A stretch of 64,000 nucleotides of DNA from JAAZPT01 sp034180455 (GCA_034180455.1 JAXFOG010000012.1:44964-108963); one strand, 5' to 3'. Shown: positions 1 to 9,319, counted from the first letter of the stretch. The notes: generated by a model not told the origin, from the sequence alone. Translations and numbers: made by a program.

Positions 1-1421
1 ATATTATCAATGTTTATAATCTTGTGTATGAGAGTCTTATTGTAATAGACGATTCTGGTATGCCGACACCATATCTTGCTAAATCATTTGATATGTCTGG
101 TGGTGGCAATACTATAAAGTTTGAAATACGTGATGATGTATTCTTTAGCGATGGAAGGCAACTTACGGCCTATGATATTGCTGCCTCAGGAAACCATATA
201 CTAGAAACAGCAAACAATGATGAAGTCACAAATAAAGGCTATTACAGTATGATGGCACTTAATATAAAGTCTTTTAATGCCGAAAATGAAACTGTACTTA
301 ATGTGCAAACCAGAAGGCCTTATTTTATGTCGCTTTATTCACTAACATTTCCAGTAGTGCCTGCAGACTCTATTGAAACAGAAAATCCACCAGGATCTGG
401 AGCATATATTGTAGACGATTTTCAGCCAGGAGATCACATTTGGCTAAAGGCAAACGAAAAATGGTGGAAAGAAAGACCATCTGTTAAAAACATTCTTTTT
501 AACTTCTATCAGAACAATAAAAAGCTTATAAGTGATTATGAATATGGCAGACTTGATACTGCCATTACTAGAAGTATTGCTGCAGCTCAGTATAAAAACG
601 GAATAGGCAGCTTGAGTATTCCGTATAGGACAAATCAGCTTGAAATGATAGTGCTTAACAATAGCGAATACAGACTAAAGGATGTAGAAGCAAGGCGTGC
701 AATAATGAAAGCTATTGATGTTGATATGCTTATAAATCGTGTATATATGGGCAGAGCATCTAGAGCTTATACGCCATTTCCAAGTGGATCATTTATGTTC
801 TATGATTTGGAGCAAGAGTATCTATATAACCTGGAGGAAGCAAGGCAAATACTTACTAATCTAGGCTGGGAAGACACCGATGAAGACGGTGTGCTTGATA
901 AGCTAGATGAAGAAAACAAGCTTGCGCGCTTTGTGCTTAGGCTAATTGTATATGAGGATCCCGAGAACGATGTACGTCTTGACACTGCAAACAGGATAAA
1001 GGCTATGCTTGAGCAACTCAAAATTCAAGTAAATGTTGAACTTGTGTCAATGGAAAAGGCTCAGGAATCTCTTGTTGCACATAGCTTTGATATGGCGCTT
1101 ATTGCTGTACGCCTTGATGAAGCTTTTGATCCTGGATTCCTACTTATGAGTAGCAATGGCAAAATGGGAAATTATGGTCGCTATCGTAGCAAGGAAATGG
1201 ATAAGCTTTTTGAAAATTATCGCACAAAGACAGATCCATCCGAGCTTGCCTATACAGCTGCCGAAATTCAAAAGAAATTTACCGAAGATATGCCGTTCAT
1301 ACCTTTGTATTATAGAATGGGTTCTATTCTTACACGCAAGGTTTTTACTACTGTACGTGATATTAGAGAAACAGAGGTATTCAGGGGCATAGAGAGCTTT
1401 GGCAATCAGATGGCACGATGA
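1..1421 (+). CDS. Peptide-type ABC transporter substrate-binding protein, 5' end cut off by window
   Basis: This is a family 5 solute-binding protein (OppA/DppA type), which captures peptides or similar ligands outside the membrane for an ABC importer. The reading frame is open from the first bases of the window, so the N-terminus with its signal or lipobox lies outside. Visible family hallmarks are the VYESL segment followed by a predicted strand on self-description of the ligand path, F-x-x-R-x-D-V-x-F-S-D-G, and the late segment ending in I-P-L-Y-Y. A D-x-D-x-D-G-x-x-D loop (DTDEDGVLD) sits in the middle of the C-terminal lobe; this calcium-loop-like insert is common in clostridial members. 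The stop codon overlaps the next start (ATGA), so the CHAP hydrolase is translationally coupled. The permease and ATPase genes are not in view. Confidence 0.85.
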   Translation, partial: IINVYNLVYESLIVIDDSGMPTPYLAKSFDMSGGGNTIKFEIRDDVFFSDGRQLTAYDIAASGNHILETANNDEVTNKGYYSMMALNIKSFNAENETVLNVQTRRPYFMSLYSLTFPVVPADSIETENPPGSGAYIVDDFQPGDHIWLKANEKWWKERPSVKNILFNFYQNNKKLISDYEYGRLDTAITRSIAAAQYKNGIGSLSIPYRTNQLEMIVLNNSEYRLKDVEARRAIMKAIDVDMLINRVYMGRASRAYTPFPSGSFMFYDLEQEYLYNLEEARQILTNLGWEDTDEDGVLDKLDEENKLARFVLRLIVYEDPENDVRLDTANRIKAMLEQLKIQVNVELVSMEKAQESLVAHSFDMALIAVRLDEAFDPGFLLMSSNGKMGNYGRYRSKEMDKLFENYRTKTDPSELAYTAAEIQKKFTEDMPFIPLYYRMGSILTRKVFTTVRDIRETEVFRGIESFGNQMAR

Positions 1422-2263
1422 AAAAGATACTTTGTATAATTGCCATATTACTCTTATTCACCAATATAGTCTATGCTCAAAGCGATATTGATAAGCTCAT
1501 AGATGTAGCAAATGGTGAGCTTGGTTATAGCGAGCGTAGTGATGGTACTACCAAGTATGGTGAGTGGGTTGGAGATCCTGGAGCTCAGTGGTGCGCAGAA
1601 TTCGTATGCTGGTGTGTAAACGAAACTGATAGGCTATATGGTACTGATATGCTTAATAATGTTTATCCACTCTATTCATCACGTAATGTTGGTAGAGATT
1701 GGTTTATTCTAAGGGGACGATATGTAGATAGAAGTGGAAACGTGCCTGAATGGGGTAATCAGTGGAGCTGGAGCGATGGCAAAAACATCACAAAAAATTC
1801 CTATGTTCCAAGACCGGGTGACCTTGTTTTCTTCAGCTATGATGGCAGTTTTGACACAAGTCACGTGGCACTGGTAATAGATACTGATATGGCTCAAGGT
1901 ATGGTGCATGTAATTGAGGGCAACAATCCCGATAAAGTGCAGGAAAACTATTATCCTATAGATAAGCAACAAATACTTGGGTATGGTACTACTTATGATG
2001 ATATAGGTACAACGATGCGAGTAGGTAATAGAGGGCCTGCTGTAGAACGCTTGCAAAAGCAGCTTTCTGCTATGGATCTTTTGGAAGAAGAATATATAAA
2101 CGGCAAATATGATTCTCATACACAAAGGGCTGTGCAAAAGATACAAGAAAAAATAGGTCATACACCAAATGCCATTGCAGATTATGCAACGCAGAAGGCT
2201 ATATTAGATGGTTATAATTTGGTTTTGTTATATAATCCATATGATTGGATAGTGGAGGATTAA
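1418..2263 (+). CDS. Secreted CHAP-domain peptidoglycan hydrolase with C-terminal peptidoglycan-binding domain
   Basis: The 281-residue protein is predicted to be exported and to cut peptidoglycan as an amidase or endopeptidase. A signal peptide covers about residues 1-20 (cleavage near YAQ). The CHAP domain follows, with candidate catalytic Cys59 in QWCAEF, His149 in TSHVAL and Glu167 in VIEGN, and the typical PRPGDLVFF turn before the histidine. Residues about 200-250 form a PG_binding_1 domain (VGNRGPAVERLQKQL). The start overlaps the stop of the upstream binding protein by four bases. The next gene begins three bases after this stop, so all three genes form one transcript. Pairing with a peptide-binding protein suggests cell-wall peptide turnover or recycling, which is inference. 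Confidence 0.85.
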   Translation: MKKILCIIAILLLFTNIVYAQSDIDKLIDVANGELGYSERSDGTTKYGEWVGDPGAQWCAEFVCWCVNETDRLYGTDMLNNVYPLYSSRNVGRDWFILRGRYVDRSGNVPEWGNQWSWSDGKNITKNSYVPRPGDLVFFSYDGSFDTSHVALVIDTDMAQGMVHVIEGNNPDKVQENYYPIDKQQILGYGTTYDDIGTTMRVGNRGPAVERLQKQLSAMDLLEEEYINGKYDSHTQRAVQKIQEKIGHTPNAIADYATQKAILDGYNLVLLYNPYDWIVED

Positions 2264-2265
2264 AT

Positions 2266-3909
2266 TTGAAGTGTCCAGAGTGTGGCAAACAGAATAGATC
2301 AGGCAATACAGTTTGCTTTTATTGTGGTGCAAAGCTTTCCAACAAGACTCCAAGCTGGTTTGAAAGTTACAAAGGAAATCCTAAAGAAGTTGAGTACACA
2401 AGAGAAGATGCTCAGGGCAACCTATATGTTGCAAGCGATAAAAGAGACGAATTTGCAAAAGAAGTAGGCCAGCTTAGAGAGAATACATATAGGGGCAAAA
2501 TCGCAAGGGAACACTTTGAAGAAGTAAGTAATAGGCGCAGAGAGAATACTCGAAATAGAGAAAGCATGGATGCTATAAGCAAGGCCATATTTTCAAACCC
2601 AAAGGAGAAGGAATCTTCTGCAAACTATAATGATTTTATTAAGACCTATAGGCCAAGAGGCAGAGCATTAAAGAAAATATTCAATATACTGCTATATACT
2701 GTTATAGTTGTAGCAATATTTGCTTTGGGATATGGTGCGTATTCTGCTGTAAAACTTAGAAAAGTTGCAGTAGATAGTGTGGATGATGAAAATAAAGCGC
2801 AAATCATCACATCAATATTAGGGGATATGGCAGCTCATACCATTAGGATTCCTGGCGAAGAAGGCCAGCAGATCTATGTAAAGGAACTTCATAAAAACTT
2901 TATCGTAACAAATGGATATGCTACTGTGCAGGTGGCAGACTATACATGGTACGAAAGCTATGAGGACTATGTAAAAGAGAGTCTTAATGTTACGCTTACT
3001 CCATTTGTGCGCAAAACAAATGGTAAGCTTATACCTCTTGAACCTGTAAATTATAGCGTAGAGATACCTCTATCTCCATTGGAAATAGTATCTCCAAGCA
3101 CTGGATACGACACTATTTATACCCCTATCTATAAAATAGAGATAAAGGTTAGAAAGAATAGTAAACTATGGATAAATGGTGAAGAGTTTTCAGACATAGT
3201 AAACTCTGATGATGGCAAAGTAAGCTATAACGCTCCTGTAAAAGCCATAGGAGAAAATTCTTTTGATATAGTTTGTAAGTCTCAATATAGTCGCAGTAAT
3301 AAGAAAACAGTCATTATAAATAGACCTCGTCAGTCTATTCCGGTAGATCTAGATAGTGATATCTCGTCAGTTTCTACATTTGACTATATGACGGTAAATG
3401 CAAGGACTACTACTGGTACATATATTACAGTACAGACCCCACATACAGATCTTGATATTACCAATATTGATAAAGACGGAACATTCACATTTAAGGCTGT
3501 GTTTAATAAAATTGGTGATAATGAGATAATGTTTACAGCATCTCAGCCTGGCAAAGAACCAACAATAATAAAGCATAAGGTTTATTATGTACCAGATATA
3601 GATAAATATTCTAGAAGCGCATGGGCTATGGATGATACCAACTATCCACATCTAGTAAATACAATAGATGATAGGGTTAGAGCTGGTCAAAAGTATGTAT
3701 GCATAGGTAGCATTACTGAGTTCATCGCTCAAGATCCACAATTGGCAATTTTTAACTGTGGTACAGAGGCAAAGCCACTTCCTGTAATGCTGGAAAACAA
3801 GAGCAAAACTCAGTGGGAAGTAGGCAAGACTTATAGGATTTATGCCGATGCCTTTGGACTCTATAAAGATATGCCAAGGCTTACTGCCAGATACACTTAT
3901 ACAGAATAG
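2266..3909 (+). CDS. Zinc-ribbon membrane protein of unknown function
   Basis: The product is about 547 residues. A zinc ribbon lies at the very N-terminus (Cys3, Cys6, Cys17, Cys20), followed by a charged cytoplasmic stretch, a single membrane helix at about residues 139-162 and a large outside domain that looks rich in beta strands. I chose the TTG at 2266 because GGAGG at 2254-2258 is seven bases upstream; an earlier in-frame TTG at 2245 would overlap the previous gene and lacks such a site. The outside part has no motif I can name, though Ig-like and OB-like strands are plausible. It sits in the same operon as the CHAP hydrolase and murB, which points to cell-envelope work. Zinc-ribbon plus one helix is a recurrent plan for Firmicutes envelope proteins. 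Confidence 0.75.
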   Translation: MKCPECGKQNRSGNTVCFYCGAKLSNKTPSWFESYKGNPKEVEYTREDAQGNLYVASDKRDEFAKEVGQLRENTYRGKIAREHFEEVSNRRRENTRNRESMDAISKAIFSNPKEKESSANYNDFIKTYRPRGRALKKIFNILLYTVIVVAIFALGYGAYSAVKLRKVAVDSVDDENKAQIITSILGDMAAHTIRIPGEEGQQIYVKELHKNFIVTNGYATVQVADYTWYESYEDYVKESLNVTLTPFVRKTNGKLIPLEPVNYSVEIPLSPLEIVSPSTGYDTIYTPIYKIEIKVRKNSKLWINGEEFSDIVNSDDGKVSYNAPVKAIGENSFDIVCKSQYSRSNKKTVIINRPRQSIPVDLDSDISSVSTFDYMTVNARTTTGTYITVQTPHTDLDITNIDKDGTFTFKAVFNKIGDNEIMFTASQPGKEPTIIKHKVYYVPDIDKYSRSAWAMDDTNYPHLVNTIDDRVRAGQKYVCIGSITEFIAQDPQLAIFNCGTEAKPLPVMLENKSKTQWEVGKTYRIYADAFGLYKDMPRLTARYTYTE

Positions 3910-3916
3910 AGGATAA

Positions 3917-4816
3917 ATGGATATATACAGTGAATTAAAATCGCATATAGCTAGTGTATATAAAAACATGCCAATGTGCGAATATACTACCCTACGCATA
4001 GGTGGCCCAGCAGATATTCTTGTTGAGGCAGGATCTGTTGATGATATTGTTTTTACACAAAAAACTGCAAAAAAATACAAGCTCCCATTATTTGCTCTTG
4101 GCAGAGGAAGCAATATTCTTGTAGGCGACAAAGGAATAAGAGGAATAGTTTTACATCTTGGGAAAAATTTTGAGAGCCTTAGCGTAAAAGAAAATTGCAT
4201 ATATGCAGAGGCAGGTGCAATGCTATCTTGCTTAGCAAAGTTTGCAGCAGAAAATTCGCTCAAAGGCCTTGAGTTTTCTGGAGGTATACCTGGCACAGTA
4301 GGTGGCGCAGTCATTATGAATGCAGGCGCCTATGGTGGAGAAATGAAAGATGTTGTAGAATATGTAGACTTTTCTGATAAAGATGGCAATGTCTTACGAT
4401 ATAGTAGTGAAGAGATGGACTTTAATTATAGACATAGTTCATTACAAGGTAATGGTAGCATAGTTCTTGGAGTTGGCTTTTCTTTAGAAAAAGGCGATAT
4501 AAAACAGATAAAAGAAACTATACTAGAACTAAATCGTAGGCGTGCTGCAAAGCAGCCATTAGACAAGCCGTCTTGTGGAAGCGTATTCAAAAGGCCAGAG
4601 GGCAACTATGCCGCAGCACTAATAGAAAATTGTGAATTAAAAGGGTTGCGCATAGGTGGATGTTCAGTATCTACAAAGCATGCTGGATTCATTATAAATG
4701 ATGGCAATTGTACTGCAAAAGAGTATATTGACCTTATACATACTGTGCAGGAAAGAGTCTACAAAGCCACAGGCTATAAGCTTGAAACAGAGGTAAGGCT
4801 CGTTGGTGAATTTTAA
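3917..4816 (+). CDS. murB: UDP-N-acetylenolpyruvoylglucosamine reductase
   Basis: MurB is the cytoplasmic FAD enzyme that uses NADPH to reduce UDP-GlcNAc-enolpyruvate to UDP-MurNAc, the second committed step of peptidoglycan precursor synthesis. The 299-residue protein has the FAD-binding signatures TTLRIGGPAD, GRGSNILV and GGIPGTVGGAVIMNAGAYGG. The expected active-site trio is present: Arg172 in NYRHS, Ser222 in CGSVFK and Glu292 in LETEVRLVG. It is the compact form typical of Firmicutes. A GAGG sits four bases before the ATG. It is followed by rapZ after 20 bases, the usual Firmicutes murB-rapZ-whiA neighbourhood. Confidence 0.96.
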   Translation: MDIYSELKSHIASVYKNMPMCEYTTLRIGGPADILVEAGSVDDIVFTQKTAKKYKLPLFALGRGSNILVGDKGIRGIVLHLGKNFESLSVKENCIYAEAGAMLSCLAKFAAENSLKGLEFSGGIPGTVGGAVIMNAGAYGGEMKDVVEYVDFSDKDGNVLRYSSEEMDFNYRHSSLQGNGSIVLGVGFSLEKGDIKQIKETILELNRRRAAKQPLDKPSCGSVFKRPEGNYAAALIENCELKGLRIGGCSVSTKHAGFIINDGNCTAKEYIDLIHTVQERVYKATGYKLETEVRLVGEF

Positions 4817-4836
4817 TATTATTTTCAGGAGTAAAT

Positions 4837-5736
4837 ATGAAGGCATATATTTTAACAGGACTTTCCGGAGCAGGCAAAACCGTAGCTCTAAGGTTCATGG
4901 AGGACTTAGGACTTCTTTGTGTAGATAATCTTCCTCCTGCAATGGTGCCAAAAATACTAGAGGCTTATAGCAATACCAGCGTTCTAAAGCATAAAGCAAT
5001 CGCAATAGCAGTTGATATTCGCAGTGGCAATCTCTTTGATGCAAAGGGTGTGCTAAGTGTTATTGAGGATTCAAAGCGAATGGGATATAGCATTGAGACT
5101 ATATTTTTGGAAGCAAGCGAAGCTGTACTTGTAAATCGCTATAAAGAAACAAGGAGAGAGCATCCCCTTATAGACGAAACTACAGGAATTGATGCAGCAA
5201 TTGCTATAGAGAAAGAAAGACTGGCTCCACTGCGTGAAAAGGCAGATTATCTTATAGACACAAGCAATTTTAGATCCAGAAGTCTTTTAAAACGATTAAA
5301 AGAGATAATAGTTGAAGAATCTAAAGATGGCGATGGAATAAAGCTTAGGATAATTTCTTTTGGGTTTAAACGTGGCGTTCCTGATGAATGTGACCTAGTT
5401 TTTGATGTTCGTATAATACAGAATCCTTTTTATATACCAAGTCTTAGCCGACATACTGGGCTAGATAAAGATGTAAGCGATTTTGTATTAAACAACGATA
5501 TATCGCAAACATTTATGAATAAGCTTGTGGACTTTTTACATACATTTATTCCTTGTTATATAAATGAGGGTAAAAACAGATTAGTAATAGGCATAGGCTG
5601 CACTGGTGGAGCTCATAGAAGCGTTGCCATGAGCGAGGAGCTGTGCAAGCGTCTAATGGGTATGCACTATAATACAAAAGTAGTACATAGAGATTTAGAG
5701 CTTGAGCAGGCTCTATGGAAGAATTTGGAGATATAA
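4837..5736 (+). CDS. rapZ: RNase adapter / nucleotide-binding protein RapZ (YvcJ family)
   Basis: RapZ/YvcJ proteins bind and hydrolyse nucleotides and, in E. coli, steer an RNase to small RNAs and sense glucosamine-6-phosphate; in Bacillus the homologue affects competence. The 299-residue protein has the Walker A loop GLSGAGKT (residues 8-15), the following DNLPP signature, and the conserved C-terminal IGIGCTGGAHRSV motif near residue 252. An AGGAG site precedes the ATG. The stop overlaps the whiA start as TAATG. In most Firmicutes yvcK lies between rapZ and whiA; here it is absent. Confidence 0.95.
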   Translation: MKAYILTGLSGAGKTVALRFMEDLGLLCVDNLPPAMVPKILEAYSNTSVLKHKAIAIAVDIRSGNLFDAKGVLSVIEDSKRMGYSIETIFLEASEAVLVNRYKETRREHPLIDETTGIDAAIAIEKERLAPLREKADYLIDTSNFRSRSLLKRLKEIIVEESKDGDGIKLRIISFGFKRGVPDECDLVFDVRIIQNPFYIPSLSRHTGLDKDVSDFVLNNDISQTFMNKLVDFLHTFIPCYINEGKNRLVIGIGCTGGAHRSVAMSEELCKRLMGMHYNTKVVHRDLELEQALWKNLEI

Positions 5737-6656
5737 TGTCTTTTTCTTTGGATACCAAGCTTGCTATAATAGGTAAGGAAGAAAATAAAAGTTGTTGCAT
5801 ATTGGCCGAGATAGCTGCTTACATATTTGCAAGTGGCACTGTTGTTATGCAGGGTGGAGGCAAGTATTCAATAAAGATAAGCTTTGATATGCCAGCTCTT
5901 GCAAGACGTGCATTCTCTCTAATTCACAATCAATATGGCATAAGGCCGAAACTTAGCGTAATAAGGCACAATCGCTTTGGGGGAGGGTATAAATACATAC
6001 TAACTTTGCCTAGTGGCAGCTTTCTTGCTCTAGCCACACAATTAAAACTCGTTGATTATGACGGAAGGCTAAAAAGCCTTATTCCACAATATGTTCCTCA
6101 CAAAACATGTTGTAAGAGAGCTTTTATAAAAGCTTCGTTCTTGTGTATAGGCTCTGTACAAAATCCACAAAAAGGGTATCATTTAGAAATGGTATCAAAG
6201 AGTGAATACTATATAAAGCTTTTACGCAGATTATGCAATGGCTTTGGAATAGAAACAAGACATACAAAAAGACGCGATAGCGAAGTGCTTTATATAAAAA
6301 AAGCTGACACCATAAGTGATTTCCTTGCATTGATAGATGCTGATAGCTCTGTTATGAAACTTGAAAATACCTTGGTGCGCAAGCAGGTAATAAACAGTAT
6401 AAATAGAGCTATGAACTGCGATAACAGCAACATAAACAAGACCATAGGTGCTGCCTCAAGACAGATAAATGATATTAGAATTGCAATAGCTAGCGAGCAG
6501 ATGAATGCAGAGCTATTGGAGCTAGCAAACATAAGGCTTGCCAACCCGGATCTTTCTATTGAGCAGATAGGTGCTTTATGCAACCCTCCTCTTTCCAAAA
6601 GTGGGGTGGTATATAGGTTTAAAAAGATACATGATATTGCAGAAAAATATAGATAA
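5736..6656 (+). CDS. whiA: WhiA-type DNA-binding regulator
   Basis: WhiA is a DNA-binding protein with an N-terminal fold derived from LAGLIDADG homing endonucleases and a C-terminal helix-turn-helix. It is needed for sporulation septation in actinomycetes and affects division and chromosome segregation in Bacillus. I start it at the ATG at 5736, which has GGAG at 5727-5730 and gives MSFSLDTKLAI; an in-frame ATG at 5715 inside rapZ is less likely. The first 200 residues match the WhiA core (RGAFIKASFLCIGSV-like segment and YLK-rich core). The C-terminus carries LANPDLSIEQIGAL, the recognition helix region. The length of 306 residues is normal. Confidence 0.94.
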   Translation: MSFSLDTKLAIIGKEENKSCCILAEIAAYIFASGTVVMQGGGKYSIKISFDMPALARRAFSLIHNQYGIRPKLSVIRHNRFGGGYKYILTLPSGSFLALATQLKLVDYDGRLKSLIPQYVPHKTCCKRAFIKASFLCIGSVQNPQKGYHLEMVSKSEYYIKLLRRLCNGFGIETRHTKRRDSEVLYIKKADTISDFLALIDADSSVMKLENTLVRKQVINSINRAMNCDNSNINKTIGAASRQINDIRIAIASEQMNAELLELANIRLANPDLSIEQIGALCNPPLSKSGVVYRFKKIHDIAEKYR

Positions 6657-6674
6657 TATTATTTAGGAGCATAT

Positions 6675-8201
6675 ATGAAAATTACTTCTACAATCGATAA
6701 AATAAAGGCTGAAAAAAATGATATTTATGCTGTATTTGCAGTAACTTTTATTGTGCTTATGGCTATAAACGGTTTCTTTTTTATGGGATTTAGCTTTGGT
6801 CATGATTCATGGGATATCGCTATTTATAAAAAAGAAATATATAGAGACATACGCTGCTCTATGGGAAGATCTTTGTCTTTTTTTATAAATGATATTTTCT
6901 ACTATAATTTAAACCTTCCATGGTTATTAGGAATATTAGAGTGTATAAATATTTCATTGTTAAGCTTGATAGTAATTAAAGTTATACAAATAAAGACTAA
7001 ATTTTATCAGCTTATTGTTTCAATAATCATAGGATCAAGCATGTCTATAATATCTATTAACTGCTTTATTCAAGAATGTGGTGTGTTTACGCTTGGTATT
7101 CTTTTGGCTACCTGTGGAGCATATTTTCTTTCAAAAGATAGGATCAAGGACTATATTATTGGCTCCCTTATAACCACACTAAGCTTGGAACTTTATCAGG
7201 CACATTTTGCTTTGGCTTTTTCGTTGTGTGCATTGATACTATTTAAAGATATTTTGTCAGATGATTTTGATACTAAAAACATTATTCTAAAAGCAATTAA
7301 ATTGTTAATTTCACTTGGAATAGCAATGATTCTTTATATAATAAGTTGGGAAATTATGCTTAAGATAACTGGAATTGAAAGGACAAGTTATCTGGGAATG
7401 AATAGACTAGGAATAGGCGCTATTAAAAAATTACCAAGACTAATTATTCCTACATATGAATATGCTGTAAAAGAATTATTCTTGCCAGGATTTAGAAGCT
7501 ATATTCCTATATATCTTACTGTAATGAATATTATTATGTCTGTGTCTGCAGTTTATTTGGCTGTTAAATCTATTTTAAAGAAAAGCAATAAGAGATTCCA
7601 AATCTTGTTTTTCGCGATACTCATTTTGGCATTGCCACTTATTATATTCTTCAATTATATTATTAGTTTTGGTTCATCAGAGACTCTTCCTCTTAAGTTT
7701 TCTTTTGTAGTAGTTCCAATACTTATAATATATATTATGTATTTGAATGACCATAAGATAGTAAGAGTTCTTTCCGCATTATTTGCATTTATAATATTTA
7801 TTAATTCATTTGTAGGAGGAAATGTTGTAAGTGCCAAGAAACGCTATGAATACGAAAATGGTATGGCATTTGCAAATCAAATTATAAGCCGAATACAAAA
7901 TGAACCAGGGTTTGCCCCTAATAAAAAAATTATGTTCATTGGTGGCGAGCCAGAAATTAAGCCGTATTCTAGAGATTTTAGATGGTGTGATAATGTTGAA
8001 GGTGCCAATATTTCTCAATCAATGAATAATTATGTTACTACTATGGCATTCATAAGAAGATTCTCTCCACTTACGGAAGTACTGGCAAACGATCCAAAAT
8101 ATATGCGCCATGAGAAAGTATTAGCATTGGATTTATTCCCGGCTCATAATTGTGTAACTGTAATAGATGATATTTATATAATACGACTTGCTAACTGGTA
8201 A
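6675..8201 (+). CDS. GtrII-like multi-spanning membrane glucosyltransferase family protein
   Basis: The 508-residue protein has around ten membrane helices. Near the N-terminus it has GHDSWD (residues 42-47) and a GRSL segment at about 64-67, matching the acidic loop and G-R pattern of the GtrII family, whose founding members add glucose to O-antigen in Shigella phages. The C-terminal third is soluble and outside. The likely role is transfer of a sugar from a lipid carrier to a surface polymer, but no flippase (GtrA) or carrier-charging enzyme (GtrB) is nearby, so substrate and even activity are inferred. It has its own AGGAG site 18 bases after whiA and ends at a strong bidirectional terminator. 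Confidence 0.6.
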   Translation: MKITSTIDKIKAEKNDIYAVFAVTFIVLMAINGFFFMGFSFGHDSWDIAIYKKEIYRDIRCSMGRSLSFFINDIFYYNLNLPWLLGILECINISLLSLIVIKVIQIKTKFYQLIVSIIIGSSMSIISINCFIQECGVFTLGILLATCGAYFLSKDRIKDYIIGSLITTLSLELYQAHFALAFSLCALILFKDILSDDFDTKNIILKAIKLLISLGIAMILYIISWEIMLKITGIERTSYLGMNRLGIGAIKKLPRLIIPTYEYAVKELFLPGFRSYIPIYLTVMNIIMSVSAVYLAVKSILKKSNKRFQILFFAILILALPLIIFFNYIISFGSSETLPLKFSFVVVPILIIYIMYLNDHKIVRVLSALFAFIIFINSFVGGNVVSAKKRYEYENGMAFANQIISRIQNEPGFAPNKKIMFIGGEPEIKPYSRDFRWCDNVEGANISQSMNNYVTTMAFIRRFSPLTEVLANDPKYMRHEKVLALDLFPAHNCVTVIDDIYIIRLANW

Positions 8202-8204
8202 ACA

Positions 8205-8229
8205 AAAAAGCAGCTATAAGCTGCTTTTT
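8205..8229. terminator. Bidirectional terminator between convergent genes
   Basis: A perfect 11-bp stem (AAAAAGCAGCT / AGCTGCTTTTT) with a three-base loop lies between the GtrII-like gene and the convergent phosphatase-family gene. A-run and T-run on the two sides let it work in both directions. Confidence 0.9.
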
Positions 8230-9319
8230 AATTTAGTCTAAATGTAAGCTTTACTGGATTATGGTCGCTGTATTTGAAATCGTTGTCAATGTTTTCTGAT
8301 GTTGACTCAACATTTTTGCTTACTATAAAACCATCAACTGTAGTTGTATAGTTAATTCCCTTTGTATAAGGAATATCGCAAGCCCTACATGTTGCGATGG
8401 TCGCCAGATTTTTGGCTGGTACTATGCTTGCGTTTTCATTCAAACTACTGTTATCTAGCTCCGATACCCATGACGGTATGTCTTGATTACTAGTATATAT
8501 ATCCTTTGATCCAAGCAAAGCGTGATTGTAGTCGCCACCAACAATTACATAGTTTCCTTTTTGATATTCCTCATCAATAATATTATTCAGTAGTTCAAAT
8601 TGCTTTTTCCTTATTATTCCACCCTTATCATAAGCAGAAAGATGAGCATTTATTAGCACCAGCTCTTTATCACTTTCCACATTTATGCGCTGTACGCTCA
8701 GGCACCTATCTAAATCTGTAAACTTAGTGATAAAACTCATATCAATGGGTAGGCTTCTGCGATTTGCGCTGTTTATTTTATATTTGCTAAAGCTCAAAAG
8801 ACCAGCGTTCACTGCTCCATGTGGATCGTTTAAAGGATAAAAAAGATAGGGACTATGGAAGTTCTCGGCAAAAACACTTGAGTAATCCTTCATATTATTT
8901 TCAAATGCTTCTTTCTGATTAACAAAGTAACTTCTATCTGCTCTTGTATCCACTTCCTGCAATAGTGCAAAATCGGGGTTAATATTTTTTACAAGTTGCA
9001 AGCTACCATTGATGTTTTTCTCAACATCTTCTTTGCTTATGGCCTTGCCATATTTTCCACTTACTAATTTCTCGCCTTTTATATTGCCCTTGTCCATAAA
9101 GAAGCTGTATTCAGGAGAATATGCACCAAAGCCTATGTTATAAGTAATAACAGTATATTCTTTGCCAAGCTTCAACTCATCTAATTGAGGATTGTTTATA
9201 TTAAGTGCAATGTTATCCTCTATTCTATAAAATTTAGCTTGCATATAACCCAAGTATCCAAGCACAGTAGCTAGCACTACTATCACAATTATAGCGACAG
9301 ATTTAAGAAATATTTTCAT
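8228..9319 (-). CDS. Membrane-anchored endonuclease/exonuclease/phosphatase family protein
   Basis: This is a member of the metal-dependent EEP superfamily (DNase I, sphingomyelinase, inositol phosphatase fold). The chosen start has an AGGAG upstream and gives MKIFLKSVAII, a signal anchor of about 25 residues; an earlier TTG start is possible but has no good ribosome site. The catalytic set is visible in order: TYNIGFG, LLQEVD (metal-binding Glu), NAHLSAY (catalytic His), GGDYNH and the C-terminal YSDHNPV. The protein should act outside the membrane. Whether it cuts nucleic acid, phospholipid or a sugar phosphate cannot be told from sequence. Confidence 0.85.
   Translation of the reverse strand: MKIFLKSVAIIVIVVLATVLGYLGYMQAKFYRIEDNIALNINNPQLDELKLGKEYTVITYNIGFGAYSPEYSFFMDKGNIKGEKLVSGKYGKAISKEDVEKNINGSLQLVKNINPDFALLQEVDTRADRSYFVNQKEAFENNMKDYSSVFAENFHSPYLFYPLNDPHGAVNAGLLSFSKYKINSANRRSLPIDMSFITKFTDLDRCLSVQRINVESDKELVLINAHLSAYDKGGIIRKKQFELLNNIIDEEYQKGNYVIVGGDYNHALLGSKDIYTSNQDIPSWVSELDNSSLNENASIVPAKNLATIATCRACDIPYTKGINYTTTVDGFIVSKNVESTSENIDNDFKYSDHNPVKLTFRLN

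Noticed and set aside
1709..2161. 150-residue minus-strand open frame inside the CHAP gene
   Set aside because: The CHAP domain is well supported on the plus strand; the antisense frame shows no domain.
3652..4314. Long minus-strand open frame opposite murB
   Set aside because: It covers the end of the zinc-ribbon gene and most of murB, has no ribosome site and no family pattern; murB on the other strand is certain.
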